This document shows, piece after piece, positions 34,041-47,600 of a stretch of 64,000 nt of DNA (position 1 is the first letter of the stretch; the number at the start of each line of letters is the position of its first letter). The position numbers and the translations under genes are program-made. The stretch is from Iris pallida. Taxonomy: Eukaryota; Streptophyta; Magnoliopsida; Asparagales; Iridaceae. Location: NCBI GenBank assembly GCA_029216955.1, contig JANAVB010015600.1, positions 27,544,182 through 27,608,181 on the forward strand. The letters are read 5' to 3'. The notes beneath the pieces were generated by a model, which was given only the letters and a program-made list of their open reading frames with translations, was not told the origin of the DNA and ran no database searches.

Positions 34041-37000
34041 TGTCACGACCCGCACCCAGTATTTGGGCATGAGCCGTGGGTACGTCCAGCCTACGCCGCA
34101 GTGTCGGCGGTAGAATGCTGTCTAGTCATCTCCACAATTTATCAAATACAACCACGCAGTTTATAGATTTCCACAAAAGATCAAGTTTGCATATTCAATC
34201 TCAACAGGAAATTATAAACACAATATATAAGGTAAAAGAGACAAACTGATAACTGAAAAGATCACAAAGTGTAGAGACTACATATGATAGAATAATGATC
34301 TCAATATAATCAAAATGTACCAAAGGGATGTTCACTACTCAACTCTCATAACCCATAAAAATAAAATACATTAAAAGAGTTTCTGCGAGCGACTCATGCT
34401 CTATGAAGTGCTGTCTAGCTAATAATCTCCTGCGGAGGGTAGCCCCGCATCCAAGTCCTCCTGTATGATCAAGTCGGGGTCTTCTGTCTGCTCATAAAAG
34501 GTGGTACAGAACTCTTCTAACTCATCACCTAAAATGTTGGTTATCCAGTCAGGATTGGAACAAGTACACATACGACCACTAGCCGAGCTCCAACAGAGTC
34601 AAAAACATGCATGCAATATATGAGAATGAAACTAGGAAGTAACTAGCATCATGGTACAAGAGAAAATACAAGTAAACTCTATCAATAAGAAACATCTACT
34701 AGAAAACGAATATGTAGATCATGGTGACATGGCAAGTGACAAGGCAATATGGAATGACTGAAATAAAACTATCTACGTGAGTTGAAATATCATGTTCAAC
34801 GTATGAACGGCTAAGGGGTAAATCCGGCATCTACACGTGTCGTGTGCAGATGCTATTGTTCACGAATAGACATCATGGGGATAGAATGGGTAGTCCACAC
34901 GTCTACTAAGATATTTCCCCGCCCAGCTAGTACTCATGAAATTAATCGCAGTGAGAAAATATGTAAAGGACAGTCAAATGTACTATAATTTTATGAAACT
35001 AGTATTCGTGTGACGATCGTGTCAACAAGCAGCAAGACATACGTGAAACATGTAAAGAAACTATCAAAGACGGTAATAATCAGCATATGCACTTGCCTGT
35101 CGTCCCGAGCTGCGAGTATGGGTCGAGCACCAAGTTAGAATCCACAGAACCTATATGGTGAATCAATTTCCAATCAATATATGAAATCATTCAAGTAGTC
35201 TATTTAACTATTATACTACCCTTGTATTTAGTGATCTTAATGGCCCAAGGTTGGTTTACTCAAATCTTAATCCTAATACTTCTGGCTAGAATGGATGTGT
35301 AGGAACACTCCTGTCCTATGGTTAAGACTTCCAACATCGACTATAGGTGTACTCCCTTAGTACACAAATCCCTATTCCTTAGTGATACTCTCCATGTTCT
35401 GCTATTTAGTTGTTTTAAACTAGTTTGGTATTCTGCCTGTACCCAAATATGGGATATTAGACATGTTCCCATGTAGGCCATTCTAACCACAGTAGATGAG
35501 ATGTATGTGATGAATTTAACCTGTAGAGTACATAGCTAGAGAAGATGAGAGTGACTAAATGAACTTGGCACCAAGCCTTCAATGGCTAGACTCGAAAACA
35601 GGACAGCATCTAAGGGCAAGCTGCTGTAATTGTTCAACAGAGTACTCAGCCACATAGCCCCAATATGGTTCCCTCTCTTCTCCTCACTCTTAGCCAAACA
35701 GAAGTCTGCACTAAATCCAGGTATACCCAGGCCTCTGTCCTGTTATGGTCGACCTGCTGCTTGTATATGGTTCGAACACAAGGGTCTAGCATTCCTATTG
35801 GTACAGGGAGGAATACTTATCCATAACAAGTTGGGTTATGCGAGGAAGTTCACTTTTTAGTATCTCTTGGATACAGAGGATGATTCATGCCATGCTACAG
35901 CAGTGTATATCGATAGATTGTCAATTGTCTCTAAAGTAACATTCTACACAAGCAAGGAAGGAGGAAGAATACTCAGAGGTGATACACAAGGGAAGAGGCC
36001 CAGTTTAATCATATCTAACATCTCTATATTCATTAGCTTCATATCCAATCATCTATGCATGAACTGCAACTGAGAACCTAAGGACAGAACCATTGAATAA
36101 TCAGAAACTTGGGTGTGAGGTTTGGGGAAAATAAGCTACAGGTACACGATGCAAGTTTCATTTCTATTCAAAAGGACTGATATGAATTAAATGTAAAGAA
36201 GTCTATGATTCAGCCTCTACTGTTATACCAATTAGTATCCCACTTGTACCTGTTCCTGTGTGAATGCAGATGGATCATGTAAATGGTAAGAGCTCGATTG
36301 AACTTGAGACATATGGGAAATGGACTTAATTCTAATTCATATTAGAGGCTGAACCATGGGCAACCTCTGGTTGCAATGGATCCCTGTTCATGTTAACATG
36401 CTACCAATATGGTTTGCTAACATGATAGCAATCCATTGCATCCTGATTTCCTAACAGTGCAATGGTGGTGACAGATGGGTCGTACAGAGATCAGAATCTA
36501 AAATATTACTGTATCCATTACTTGTCCAAACTGTGTAACATAGTAATGGAGACTATGGAAAAGGAATAACCTTCTACGATGGTAAACATGTGAATATCAG
36601 GGGCAGTTGTCAACTGGTCTGGTTTCTGGACAGGAGGGATGAAGGAACTCAATAACCATTCATGTATACAGGTTGGTTGTACAAGTATCCTGTGCCAGTT
36701 CACCTTAAGGGCTGAACAACTCTAAGGGTTTGTCATTACAGAAAATATACAGTATGAAATACCTATGCCCAAAATAACTCTGTAGGTGCAAGACTTGATT
36801 AAAAATAGTCTACTGTTGAGGCCTCCATGTAGGATACCCATAGCAGTCATGGTATGCCAGTATTCATTATGCTACTCATTTCTCTATATTGATATATTTA
36901 TAGAGCAACATAAAACAGGGTATACTTTAGGAATTATACAATACTTATCTGTAGTCATAGTTAACTAAGACTCCTACACTGGTTTACCAACACCCTGTCA

Positions 37001-37885
37001 ATTCTCCCTGTACTTGCCCATCTTGACATGACACCAGAGGTGATATCAGTGTCAACATTAGACTTCTTAAGGGTTCTACTGGACACACTAGTGGTATCAA
37101 CTGAATTTAATAGCCTGGGCCTAAGGGTCAGGACTATAATGGTATCAAAACATGTATATAGGTTAGTCATCTAGAGTATGGCTGAGGTTTTGGACCAATG
37201 GGTCATAGCCTGCACAGGAACATGAGTCCTCTATTCCCTTCCAATGTACAGGCCAACAGTTGCTATCCCTGTAGGTATTCCTGCCCCATCAATGTCTACT
37301 GGTTTTGAGATTTAGGTGTACACGTTCCTATGCTAAGAATCCTCTATTAGTCATTAGGTCGAACACCTCCCTCTCACCTTAATGTGGATTGAAAATCAGC
37401 AGTTGTAAGCCTAAAGATGGATTAATTCAATGTATTGAGACTACGGTAGTGAGAATTACCTGTCGAAGATTAGCTTGCTTCAACTTCAACTTCGAGTAGT
37501 TTCTCGATGTATAGCAGGGGAATTCTTGCGGCAGGGAGACCTAGGGTTCGGGAATAGGAACAATGGTAATCCCCTGTACTTATACTAGGATTTGGATGGG
37601 TTGGAAGATTGGATTGAATCTTCAATCCATATCGAGAGTAGGATTTGAATCCTGTTCTCGAAGGGATTCAAATCCAACAGTAGTTTGAATTTAAACTTGG
37701 GTTTTTGCAATAGGACCCCTCCTATTTAGTGATAGTAGAGGAAGCCCCTATTAGTCATTTTTATTTACAAGGAAGCCCCCTTTATTTATATATAGTGCTT
37801 GTAGGTATGATTCATATGCACTTATTTAATAATTCCACAAAATTTAATAATATGAGAAGGGGAAATTTCGGGTCAAGGGCTTACA
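34041..37885 (-). mobile_element. Solo LTR S3 (3845 bp), TSD TTTGT
   Basis: Plus-strand edges are TGTCACGACCCGCACCC and AAGGGCTTACA. TTTGT flanks it at 34036-34040 and 37886-37890. On the minus strand a TATA-like CTAGTATAAGTACAG (near 37578-37592) is followed by a leader with TCTCCCTGCCGCAAGAA (37539-37523), the same 17 bases as in E1, and a donor-like GACAG|GTAATT with GT at 37459-37458. No coding motif; small frames such as 35630-35860 and 37729-37962 are unsupported. Confidence 0.88.
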
Positions 37886-38059
37886 TTTGTATATATCGAC
37901 TCCACAATTTTCTATTGCATGGTGGTGTTGAACGCCGTTTTATCGCCTCCTCCAAAATTTAATTGTATTTTGGTATTGACGAACTCTTCCTAACCCTCAA
38001 CCCTATCTACCCTATTAATCCTAAATTTTGAGGACGAAATTCTTGTAAGTTTGGTAGGA
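37886..38059 (+). other. L1 interior, last part, with the pre-LTR conserved phrase
   Basis: Ends TTGAGGACGAAATTCTTGTA followed by AGTTTGGTAGGA directly before the right LTR. This phrase, or close variants, precedes the 3' LTR of many plant gypsy elements, which suggests that L1 and L2 derive from a gypsy element. Confidence 0.65.
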
Positions 38060-39031
38060 TGTAAAACCCCCTATTTATTATTATTATTATTTATTAGACT
38101 TCAAAAGTAATTTATGCAAATTATGATTTTTTTATATTAGAAATGATCTTAGCCATTGTTGAATTTTGGAACACGAGACTACCATGAATTTCGACACGGA
38201 AGATGTAGCAGTGTGCCTTGACTAGTGTACCGGTCATGCCGGGGGAAGCCTAGCCATGGTGATGTCCAAACTAGGAAAACCAGACCAAATTATGAATTTA
38301 CTTATTTAAAGTATTTTAATTAAATATTATTTTATATATTAATTTTTAGACGGTCCGGTTTGTCCAGTTCAGCCCGAATTGGGTCCGAACCGAATTTAAG
38401 CCCAGGTAGGCATGTGGTGGGACCAAAGTGGCCATGTAGACATATTTTATGTACTTAAAAATAATTTCTAATTATTTTAGAATTTCATGTACAATTTTAA
38501 ATTGTTTAATTAATTGTGCAATTATTGGTATATTATTATTTAAATAATATTTTACAAAATAATATATTTTCTGGACCCACGCATGGGTGAGCGGTAAAGT
38601 TCACCCATTGGGACGATTATTATTATTTTATTATAATTTAAGTTATTTTGTGGAGATTAAATAAATATTTTTTCTATTTAAATATTATTACTACTTTGAG
38701 TTGATTTATTAAGGATTTAATTTATGTATATATGTAGATATGCTTAAATATATTAAATAACTGGATAGTTGACTTTTAAATGATATTTTGATTTAAATAG
38801 ATTTTTTTGGTATATTTATGGATATATACATATAAATATATAGATATATATAAGTTTTAGATAAAGCAAAAGAAAAAGGAAAAAGAAAAAAATAACAAAG
38901 TGTGGTCTGCCCCACAAGTGTGGGGACCGACCACATCACAAATGAACAAAGCAGCATGCGCGCCCCTGGCAAGAAGCAAATAGCAGCAGCACTCAAGGGC
39001 CGAACTACTCTCCACCCTCCCTTAAGACTTT

Positions 39032-39081
<50 letters not shown>

Positions 39082-41614
39082 TTAGTTTAAAAGAAAAGAA
39101 AAGAAAATAATAATAAAATAATAATAATAGCAACTACTTGTGGCCGCCCCACTTTTGTTCCTACATAGAGCAGCAGCATTTGTAGCTTGGGCGCCCAAGG
39201 TGGCCGACCCCACTTTAACAAGTAGCAGCACATCTAGGCCGACCCCCCTCCCACACATGTATATATAAGTTATATATATATTGGTTTTGGAAAAACCCTA
39301 AAATCCGAATCTCTTTCTCCACCTTATTCCTCCTCTCTCCTCCATCCTCCTCCCACTCCTCGGCATGCATGCCAACCTCGCCGGAGCGACAGCATCTCCG
39401 CCTCCCGGTCGCCACGACGACAATAACAAACAACAAACAACAACAACAGATTCCCACTTTAAGGTATCCCACTTCCCCGATCGAATTCTCTGTCAATTCT
39501 ACTCCGTTTTTAGATCCGTAAATTTGTGTAGAAAGCCCACATGACCCTCTTTGAGATCCCCTAAGTGGATTTCGACATGGCCATCCAACTTGCTCGAAAA
39601 ATCGAGACGAAGTTGGAGAAAAAACCACTTTTCTGAATATTAAAAACTGTTTTGAAACATCAACTTGTCGGCCACTTTTCTTGCTGGCCATTAAACTTTC
39701 GTAAAAACTAATTGAAGATAGTCAAAGACAACCTAATCGAGATTGTAACGCACCATTTGGATTCATATTTCATCTAGTATGTAGAAAGTTACACGTTGTT
39801 AAAGTTTTACGAAAAATTGTAAATTCTGTTTTCAAAATGTGAAAAAACACCCGATACGGGGTGCGCCCCGACAAATCGGACGACGTGGTCGCGCACTATA
39901 CGCATCGAAAGGCGCGTATGGATGTTGTCGACGTGTGGGAACTGACGGAACCCGATTTTATTGTATATGCACGACGAAATCAGTGCGTATCCGTCGAGAT
40001 ACCCTGTATCGACCCTTTGCAAGTTAATTCACAACTTTGTGCACACTCATCATATCGCGATGAAACTTGCGCCATTGGACTCAAAATATTTTTTGGTCCT
40101 GTGAGCCAAGTTTGGTCCGATTCTGAGACCGTTGATCGGGACGCTATTTTGGCGGGCCCACAATCCCACACAACGGGCGATTTTGTGCACAGCCCACCGG
40201 AATCCAAAATTGGACATACCGTTGGGTTCGTCTCATCGAAACAAATTCGTAGACATATAGTTTGACGACTTTAGAGACCGTAGATATTGGCACGCATTTC
40301 GGTGCAAAGCGGGTCCAACGACGGACATCGTTTTGACCCGAAATTATGATTTTGCCCCTGTTCCAGAATTTGACTTTTGGACAGGCATTTCCTAGGCGTA
40401 TCTTTTATTCCAAACTCGTTTGTGATGTTTGTTGCAGCATCCGGAGTCATCTGCAGGATTTGGCTTTTCTTGCTTCGTTTATTTGTCTGTTCGAGCTACT
40501 GGATTATTCTCTTTTGCACATAACCTCAGGCAAGATACCTTGACATTATACTGTTTATATTCAGTTTGCATTTTATTGCATATCACTGTTCATTTATTTC
40601 CAGTTCTTACCGTTCCTGATTTACTGTCTGCTCAGTGATATTAGATATACTTTGTTATTATCCTTTGACTGCATATAGACTTAGAGTTAAGAGACTACCG
40701 TCTGTAGTGTATCGCATATACCTTGACACAGTTGTACCACGAGATTATGTGAGATGAGTAGCATGTAGAGGTTCTTGTGTGTGGGCTGATCCCCCATGCG
40801 CATACGATAGGGCTAACTGCTAATAGAGGCATGTTAGGAGACTTAGCAGTTAGTAGAGGTATATGAGACATGGATGTGACTCTATTAGGCATTGGGTGGG
40901 GAGAACAGTTCCTTGACGTATGGGCCAAGTATGCACTTCCCTATTGCCGGTTATCTCCGCGGGAGATACGGTCCTGGATCCTGATACTGATTTACTGCTG
41001 GCCTCTGACATTCGATGAATGTTATGCTTTGAGGTCCTTGGTATCCTGATGGGCCATACCTGAGATTACTACTACTGAGCCAGAGTGCCCATGCGTTGAA
41101 GGTTTGTTCTTAACTGCATAAACACCGTAGTACGGTTAGATTACATTATTGTTGTCTTGTCACTTACTTTCTTTGTGGCACATTTTATATTCAGTATTTA
41201 TGGCATGTTCTTCCTGTATCTTGTTACGTCCCTCTGAGGACCTGGTTATCTTTCCAGGTGTGTGCTTATGTGATTTTGCAGGTGTTCTAGCCAAGGCCGT
41301 GATCTTCTCCATTCTTTCGAAGACGATTGCGCTTGGTTCGTCTCGTTATTTTATCGATCACTTCTCGTACATTTTATTTGAGATAGTTGGTAGTGGACTT
41401 TGTCTCCGCCCAACGATTGTATACATGACAAATTCAAAGTTTCTTTTATATCATTTATTTATCTAGTAGATGAGATTTAGTTATTATGGTTCTACTGCAT
41501 TTTACAGCTTATGTATTCATACAAGGTTTCCATATATTGGAGTATACTTCGTATGTACACAGCTGGCATGTTGATGTACCTAGTCCTACGTATTTTTGGG
41601 ATTGGGGCGTTACA
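38060..41614 (+). repeat. L1 right LTR (3555 bp)
   Basis: A near copy of 27437-30982 with the same edges, TATA box (39260-39269), donor-like GT at 39464-39465 and acceptor-like TTGCAG ending at 40437. The putative intron is 974 bases in both copies. The main differences are the length of the (TA)n tract (39033-39077) and scattered single bases. Confidence 0.85.
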
Positions 41615-42347
41615 TGTTTTTATGGTGGCCCATGCAGGTCGAGTTTGTCACTTCGGTTACGTTACTGTACCGATGTGAACCTGCAACATAGGATTAGAAT
41701 TATAGGAATCTCATCCATACAGCTTGACCTCTTCCATTGGCTTCAAATTCCGAACTCTCGTTCGACTTCCTTGAATTGCATCTTGCTTGATTCCTTTGTA
41801 CCGTTGATTCTTATTTTCGTGCTTAGTGTCAACTAGGAAGATGACTACACTAGTATATGCTCATAGGTCAAACACATGGCTAGAATGGTTATATTGGCAA
41901 TTGGAATACATTCAAGACTCTAATTGAGTTAAAAAATATTTTTTGGTGTGATTTAATGATTAGTAATTGGTAAAGTAGGATATTACCACGGAAAGTTTTT
42001 ACCTTGAGATTTCTAAATAGTAAAAACCAGAGGATTTATAGGATTTCATACTTGGTTTAAGAAATTGATTATCTTTTTGAGATTTAATATTTATGATTTA
42101 TTGGGTTATAGTTATAATTCTTTGCACAAGTATAAAATTGATTTGCTTTTCGAGTTGTGATATTTATGAGTTTTGGGTAACAGATATACATCTTTGAACA
42201 ATTATAAAATTATTTGATTTTTGATTTTTGATTATTGTATTATAGTTATACGCCTTTGAACAGTTATAAATTTGGTTTGAAAATGATCTTAGCTTTTAAA
42301 AATGGTCATAGGAACTATTTAAATTTACGTTGTACAACTTGCGATTT
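41615..42347 (+). repeat. Second copy of the L1 leader, truncated
   Basis: Matches 30983-31715 closely and stops abruptly in TTGCGATTT, after which S2 sequence resumes. It shows that L1 once extended beyond its right LTR. Confidence 0.8.
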
Positions 42348-44742
42348 GTCTGAATACTAATTTATGTATGCTGCCACACACTCTTTGCTATTCTCTACAC
42401 ATCCTGAGACACACTATTGATTTTCCTAAGGGTTTACACAATGTAGACACACACACACACTGATTTTTATGTGCCCTGTCAAATCAGAAATTCTGAGACA
42501 CCATGACGCACACACATCTACACATTACAAAACCTGAGAATGCATGTGTACAACTGTTGTTGCAACTGAAATCTGAAATCCGTGTATGGACACTCATGTA
42601 TACCTATTTGTACTTATACACACACATTGGTTCAATGTTTACATACACACTGATTTTTGTGTACACTTTGACACTCACACAAATATGAGATTTACACACA
42701 CACAGAGAGCTGGAACCTACCTACTGACTTCCCATATTCACACACACATGCACAAAACAGATAACCTATTCACTGATGCACTAATTTCCAAATTGTACAC
42801 ACACACACACACACCCATATGCATAAAACTAAGACTCACCCTAGCCCATGTCCCCTATATACACATTATTTTACCATTAAACTGAAATTGATATGCATGA
42901 ACTAAAATGTGTACAAGGCTGAATGTATATGAATGAATATATGTAAAGTGTGAATGCTAGTATGAGATAGGATCCTATTTGATGTATGCAAGTTTGCATA
43001 CATGAATGATATGTATGAATGCATGTAGTATGTAAATATATATAAGTTTGAGGATTGTATATGAAATATATATGTAAATATATAGCTTCCCTATATGTAA
43101 TGTATATATATTACTAATTATAGGCAATAGCCCTATGTGTGGAAAATATTTATACCTATATGGTATATATATATGCATTGATGTGGATCACATTGCCTTG
43201 TGATTGTGTGTGAGTGCTAGTCTAGGCTTGGTTAGGCCTAGTGAGACTTGTTAGACTTGTTTGGGCTAGGACTTGACCTAGTTGACCTAGTTTGACTAGT
43301 GTGGTTGACTAGAGTTGACTTTAGTCTAGTTTGACCTAGACAGCATGCAAATGCATTGTACGTATCATTTATCATTCCCCTGTATATATCTTGACTTGTG
43401 TTGCTCTAAATAGGAGTCAGATACCTCATCTCGGGCAGTATATTCTCACAGATATTTACAATACAGGCAAGTACATTCTCTGATCATTTCATAACTTGCT
43501 TAGTATTATATTCCTGCTCTAGATTGTCTTATTTGATGCTGTCACAATATTATCACGGATTGGTACTATATGGATCCCTACATGAGATGTTATCCCCCTC
43601 GGGAGCATCAAATACTTCATGTCATGTGTTTCATGTACATCATGTATTCCTCGCTCTCATGTTATTCATGTTTCTCATATGCTTCATGCTCGTTCATGCA
43701 TGCTCGTATACTCTCATGTGCTCTCATGTTCGGTCATGTATCTCATGTATAACCTATACTTCATGTGCACCCATTTATGGGCCTTCATGTGAAATTCATG
43801 TGCACTCATTTATGAGCCCTCATATATACTTCATGTGCACCAATTTATGGGCCTTCATGTGAAATTCATGTGCACGCATTTATGAGCCCTCATGTATACT
43901 TTATGTGCACCCATCTATGGACTTTTATGTGAAAATCATGTGCGTAACATAACTTGTCTGGATCCTTGTGTATTGATTGGGGTATGGGAGAGTATAAATA
44001 GTCATGTGAACAATTCCAAAGTAGTATAACCATGTGCGCCTCTTTAGTATATTCATGTACAAATCCAGCCGTTCATATGTCGACTTTGTACTCTACATCA
44101 CTAGTCACTAATAGTTCTCTACTTATAGTAGATATTTCTATTACAGTTCTCTCTTTTACATCATGTACATTCTTTCAGTTTCATGTATCGTACTCTCTTG
44201 CATGTTTGTATTTTTTAACCTGTTATGATCTGCGTGAGATGTATTGTACTCGCTCCCGTCCTGACTGGACCTGTTGAAAATTTTACAAAGGATGATGAGG
44301 AACCCTGCACCCCTTACTATGGAGCTTGCCTAGATGACACTTGCGACCTGGACCCATGGGGAGGTTCAGGCAGCTGCTGAGGATGATACCCATGCATAGC
44401 ATAGATAGTCTAGACTGTTCTTTCCTTTCATGTTAGTTGTTGTATTTGATTTCAGAGTTGTATTATTATGGAGGTGTTGAGACTGGTAGTTGTTAACTTG
44501 ATTTATTTCACTTCTGTTTGTACATCAGTTTTGAGGATTTTCTTATTTATTCCATCGTACTATATTCTACCCCTAGATTGTGATTGAGTTGTACCTTCTG
44601 TGACTTGGCCTCCAGTTGGAGAGTATTTCATATTGTGTTAGTTATAGTTCATGACCAAGAACATAGTTCTACCGCCGACACTGCGGCATAGGCTGGACGC
44701 TGTTACGTACTCGTACCCTCACAGTGGGTGCGGGTCGTGACA
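42348..44742 (+). repeat. S2, right piece
   Basis: Rich in ACACAC and TATATG stretches at 42380-43190, with a cluster of TTGAC motifs at 43262-43340 and a 70-base tandem repeat (43761-43940). It ends ACAGTGGGTGCGGGTCGTGACA after the phrase CCGACACTGCGGCATAGG shared with S1, S3 and S4 ends. Reading frames here follow the simple repeats and are not genes. Confidence 0.75.
43752..43945. repeat. 70-bp tandem repeat in S2
   Basis: Units start TCATGTGCAC or a variant at 43761, 43831 and 43901, exactly 70 apart. Each unit is itself two related halves (TTCATGTG..CATTTATG), so the array probably grew from a 35-base unit. Confidence 0.9.
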
Positions 44743-46579
44743 GATAGGAAACAGACGATTGATCATAAATAAGATTAGATAATCGAATGAAATTTAATAT
44801 AAATAAATATTTTCAACTATTTGGAAAAGTACTTATAGTATTAGAAACTATTTTTATATATATTTTAGCCCAAAATACTTCAGATAAATATATGAAAAAT
44901 CTAGGAAAACATTTTTAGGAATAAAATAGAATTTGTCAAAATACATTTTTGAGGTCAAAGCTATATTTTAAAATACTATAAAATAATATTGATAACATAT
45001 TTAGGGTTTCTAACCCAATTGTTGAAATTTACATAAATGGCCCAAAACAAATACTATATTTTCACAATATAAATTTTTAGAATATATTTGATATGTATAT
45101 TTGTTTTAGAAAAATATCTAATGATATCAAGAACAATAACAATACTAATAAAACATTATTACTAATAATAACAATAGAATATTATATACATATCTATACT
45201 GCTTAGAAGAAACACTAAATGAAAACTACTAGCAAACTTTAATTATAATATAAAAAAGGAATCAAAGCAACATGTGTAAGGAATATAAAACTCATTATGA
45301 ATCTCCTGTCCATCTACTCTCGTACCACAGGAGAAAGGAGAGGCCAGAAGACTAATAAGTAACAAAAGGGAAATAAGGAAGAAGTAGTTAAAGCAGTGAG
45401 AGAGAGAAAGCAAAGCCCTATTTTGATTTCTCCAGAAAGAAAGCTCGAGCGAAGGAAAGGAGAAGAAGAAGCGAGAGAGTGAGAGCAAGAGGAAGAGTCA
45501 AAGTTCAAGATCGTCGAAGAGGCACACGCGCTGCTTAGCACAGCCAGCGGTCGGCGCTCACGCGATGCGCGGGATCTAGTGGAGGTGCGCCGGGATACCT
45601 CTTGTGCAGGCCGGCAATCGAGCTCACGGAGTGGCACCCCCAGTTTTCATAAATAGGGGTATTTTGGTCATTTTCCACTTTAGATTATTTTGGAATTATT
45701 TATTTATTTATGATATTATTTTGGGGTTATTTGAGTCAGGTTCGAATTTCAACTCAATTCGACTTGTATCGGAGACCCGGGGTAGCTTTGACTCTAGTGG
45801 GACCCACTCATTAGTTAGGCATGGCCCACATGACATTATTTTTAGTTAGTGGGTTAGACTAATTTTTCATGAATTGGTTTAGTTGATTAGAGACTTAAAA
45901 CATGACTAATTTAGCCTCAACCTAAAACCCTTTTCCGAATATTAATTAATAAGACAAGTGGGGCTTTTTGGACATTTGCTAGGGGGACACCTATGCATAC
46001 ATGGCCGGCCATAACTAGGGGGATAGGAATGAACCTCATTGTTATTATCCACTCCATTTTCTCTCTCTTATTTCTTCCAAAATTAGAGAGAAGTCTCCAT
46101 TCTTTTTCACATCAAATCAATCCATTTCTCGACCCAATCTTCTTCATTCTCTTCTCTACTCAAGCAAGGGAAGGAGCTAGCCATGTTTGGGTAGTTTCAG
46201 AACTCGTTCGTGTCCATTTGGAGATCTCTTCGTGTCGGTGTCGTATCGGGAGGAGTTTATTTGGTTTTGATCTCCCGGAAGGTATAATCTCCCCTCTAAT
46301 CCACTTCTACATGCATATATGATTAATTTGAACCTATAGGAATGACCCCCATGGTTTGTCTCCGTTTGTGTCCGTTTCGTGTCCATTTGGAGCTATTAGG
46401 AGTGTCCTTGTTGTGCCTTGTGTCCATGTGGGAAACCCCCAATTTTGGACACATCATGTGTTTGTGGTTTTGATTGAATGATTTATTCCTATTTTTAATC
46501 TCAGATTTTTGTGTCATGAGATGTGTTCTTGTGGTCCATATATATATTTTGTGTCTATATGTATATTTTCATTTGTTTG

Positions 46580-46738
46580 TGTATATATATAATATATATA
46601 TATATATAATATATATATATATATAATTATATATATATTATCTATATATATATATATATATATTGATAGTGTCATATGTATATAATTATAATATATATAT
46701 TATATATATATATATATATAATATAATATTATATATAT

Positions 46739-46776
<38 letters not shown>

Positions 46777-47100
46777 CGGTTATACATATGTGTATATATG
46801 TTGTGTGTGTGTGTGTGTGTTTGGTGTGTGTGTTGTGGTGAGGATATGAGAGGAGAAGGGAGTAGAGAATGTGATTAGAGAGTGAGAAGTATGAGTGTGG
46901 TTTAGAGAGTGAGATAGGTGGAGAAGAAGAGGGGATCAGCCAATAGGCAATCAGCAGCAGCAGCAAGGGCAACTTGCATTTGCAGCTTGCATTTGCAGCA
47001 TGCTTGCAGCTGCTGCAGCAGTAGCAGCAGTAAGCAGGAAGCACTGCTCGGCTGTGCTGCTGCCAAGAGCAGCAGCATGTGGTAGCAGTCCCCACAGGGG
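46580..47100. repeat. AT, TG and CAG tracts in S4
   Basis: (TA)n tracts at 46583-46752, (TG)n at 46752-46775 and 46801-46822, and an AGCAGC-rich stretch at 46950-47075. Frames across them are low-complexity artefacts. Confidence 0.93.
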
Positions 47101-47189
47101 ACTGCAATGAAATTCAGCAGCTGTAGCAGTAATACTGCTACTTGGTGGCAGTGTATAGGGGGGATTAGCCCCATTGCAGCCATACTTCA

Positions 47190-47600
47190 TCTATTCATTC
47201 TTCCTTTCATTTTCCCCCATTCAGTCATCCACAAATTCATTTATCCCTTCATCCATTCACACATCCATTGTTCATCCATTCCTTCATCATTCACCCATAC
47301 CTTCACTCTTCCATACATCCTTCATTCTTCCATTCATTTATTCATTCATTGTTCCATCCATAAACACTCATTCACATATTTCATCCATTCATTCATACAT
47401 ACTCTCATTCATCCATAATTCATTCCCATTCATCCATTCATTCATTCATATATTTCCATCCATTCCTCCATCCATTTAGTCATCTATCTATACATTCATT
47501 CACTCTCCCATTCAATTCAACCCATTCACCCCATATTCATTCAGTCCATTCACTCATACATCCATCAATTCATTCATTCACTCATTCATGTATCACTATT
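47190..47600. repeat. CATTCATTC / CATCCATTC low-complexity tract in S4
   Basis: About 400 bases of degenerate tetranucleotide repeat (ATTC, ATCC, TCAT). The Ser/His/Pro-rich frames in it are not supported as genes. Confidence 0.9.

Larger units (their letters stand above)
27437..42347 (+). mobile_element. Non-coding LTR element L1, same family as L2, with an extra leader copy
   Basis: Order on the plus strand: LTR (27437-30982), interior (30983-38059, interrupted by S3), LTR (38060-41614), then a second copy of the first 730 bases of the interior (41615-42347). The two LTR-plus-leader units look about 97 percent identical by eye. No TSD is seen, because the right end stops within leader rather than at an LTR. 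There are no coding motifs. The interior matches that of L2 in reverse orientation at lower identity. Confidence 0.8.
26310..44742 (+). mobile_element. Solo LTR S2 (about 3.5 kb), TSD GATAG, split by L1
   Basis: Begins TGTAACACCCAGTTTTC and ends GGGTGCGGGTCGTGACA. GATAG flanks it at 26305-26309 and 44743-44747, and the intact L2 sequence at 60122-60130 shows the unfilled site. Its own sequence is 26310-27436 plus 42348-44742. A TATA-like CCCTATAAAATC lies at 26875-26886 and a donor-like TATAG|GTAAAA at 27126-27136. The start and end resemble S4. Confidence 0.85.

Noticed and set aside
46700..47479. Several frames on both strands in S4
   Set aside because: They consist of AT, TG, CAG and CATTC repeats and have no family motif.
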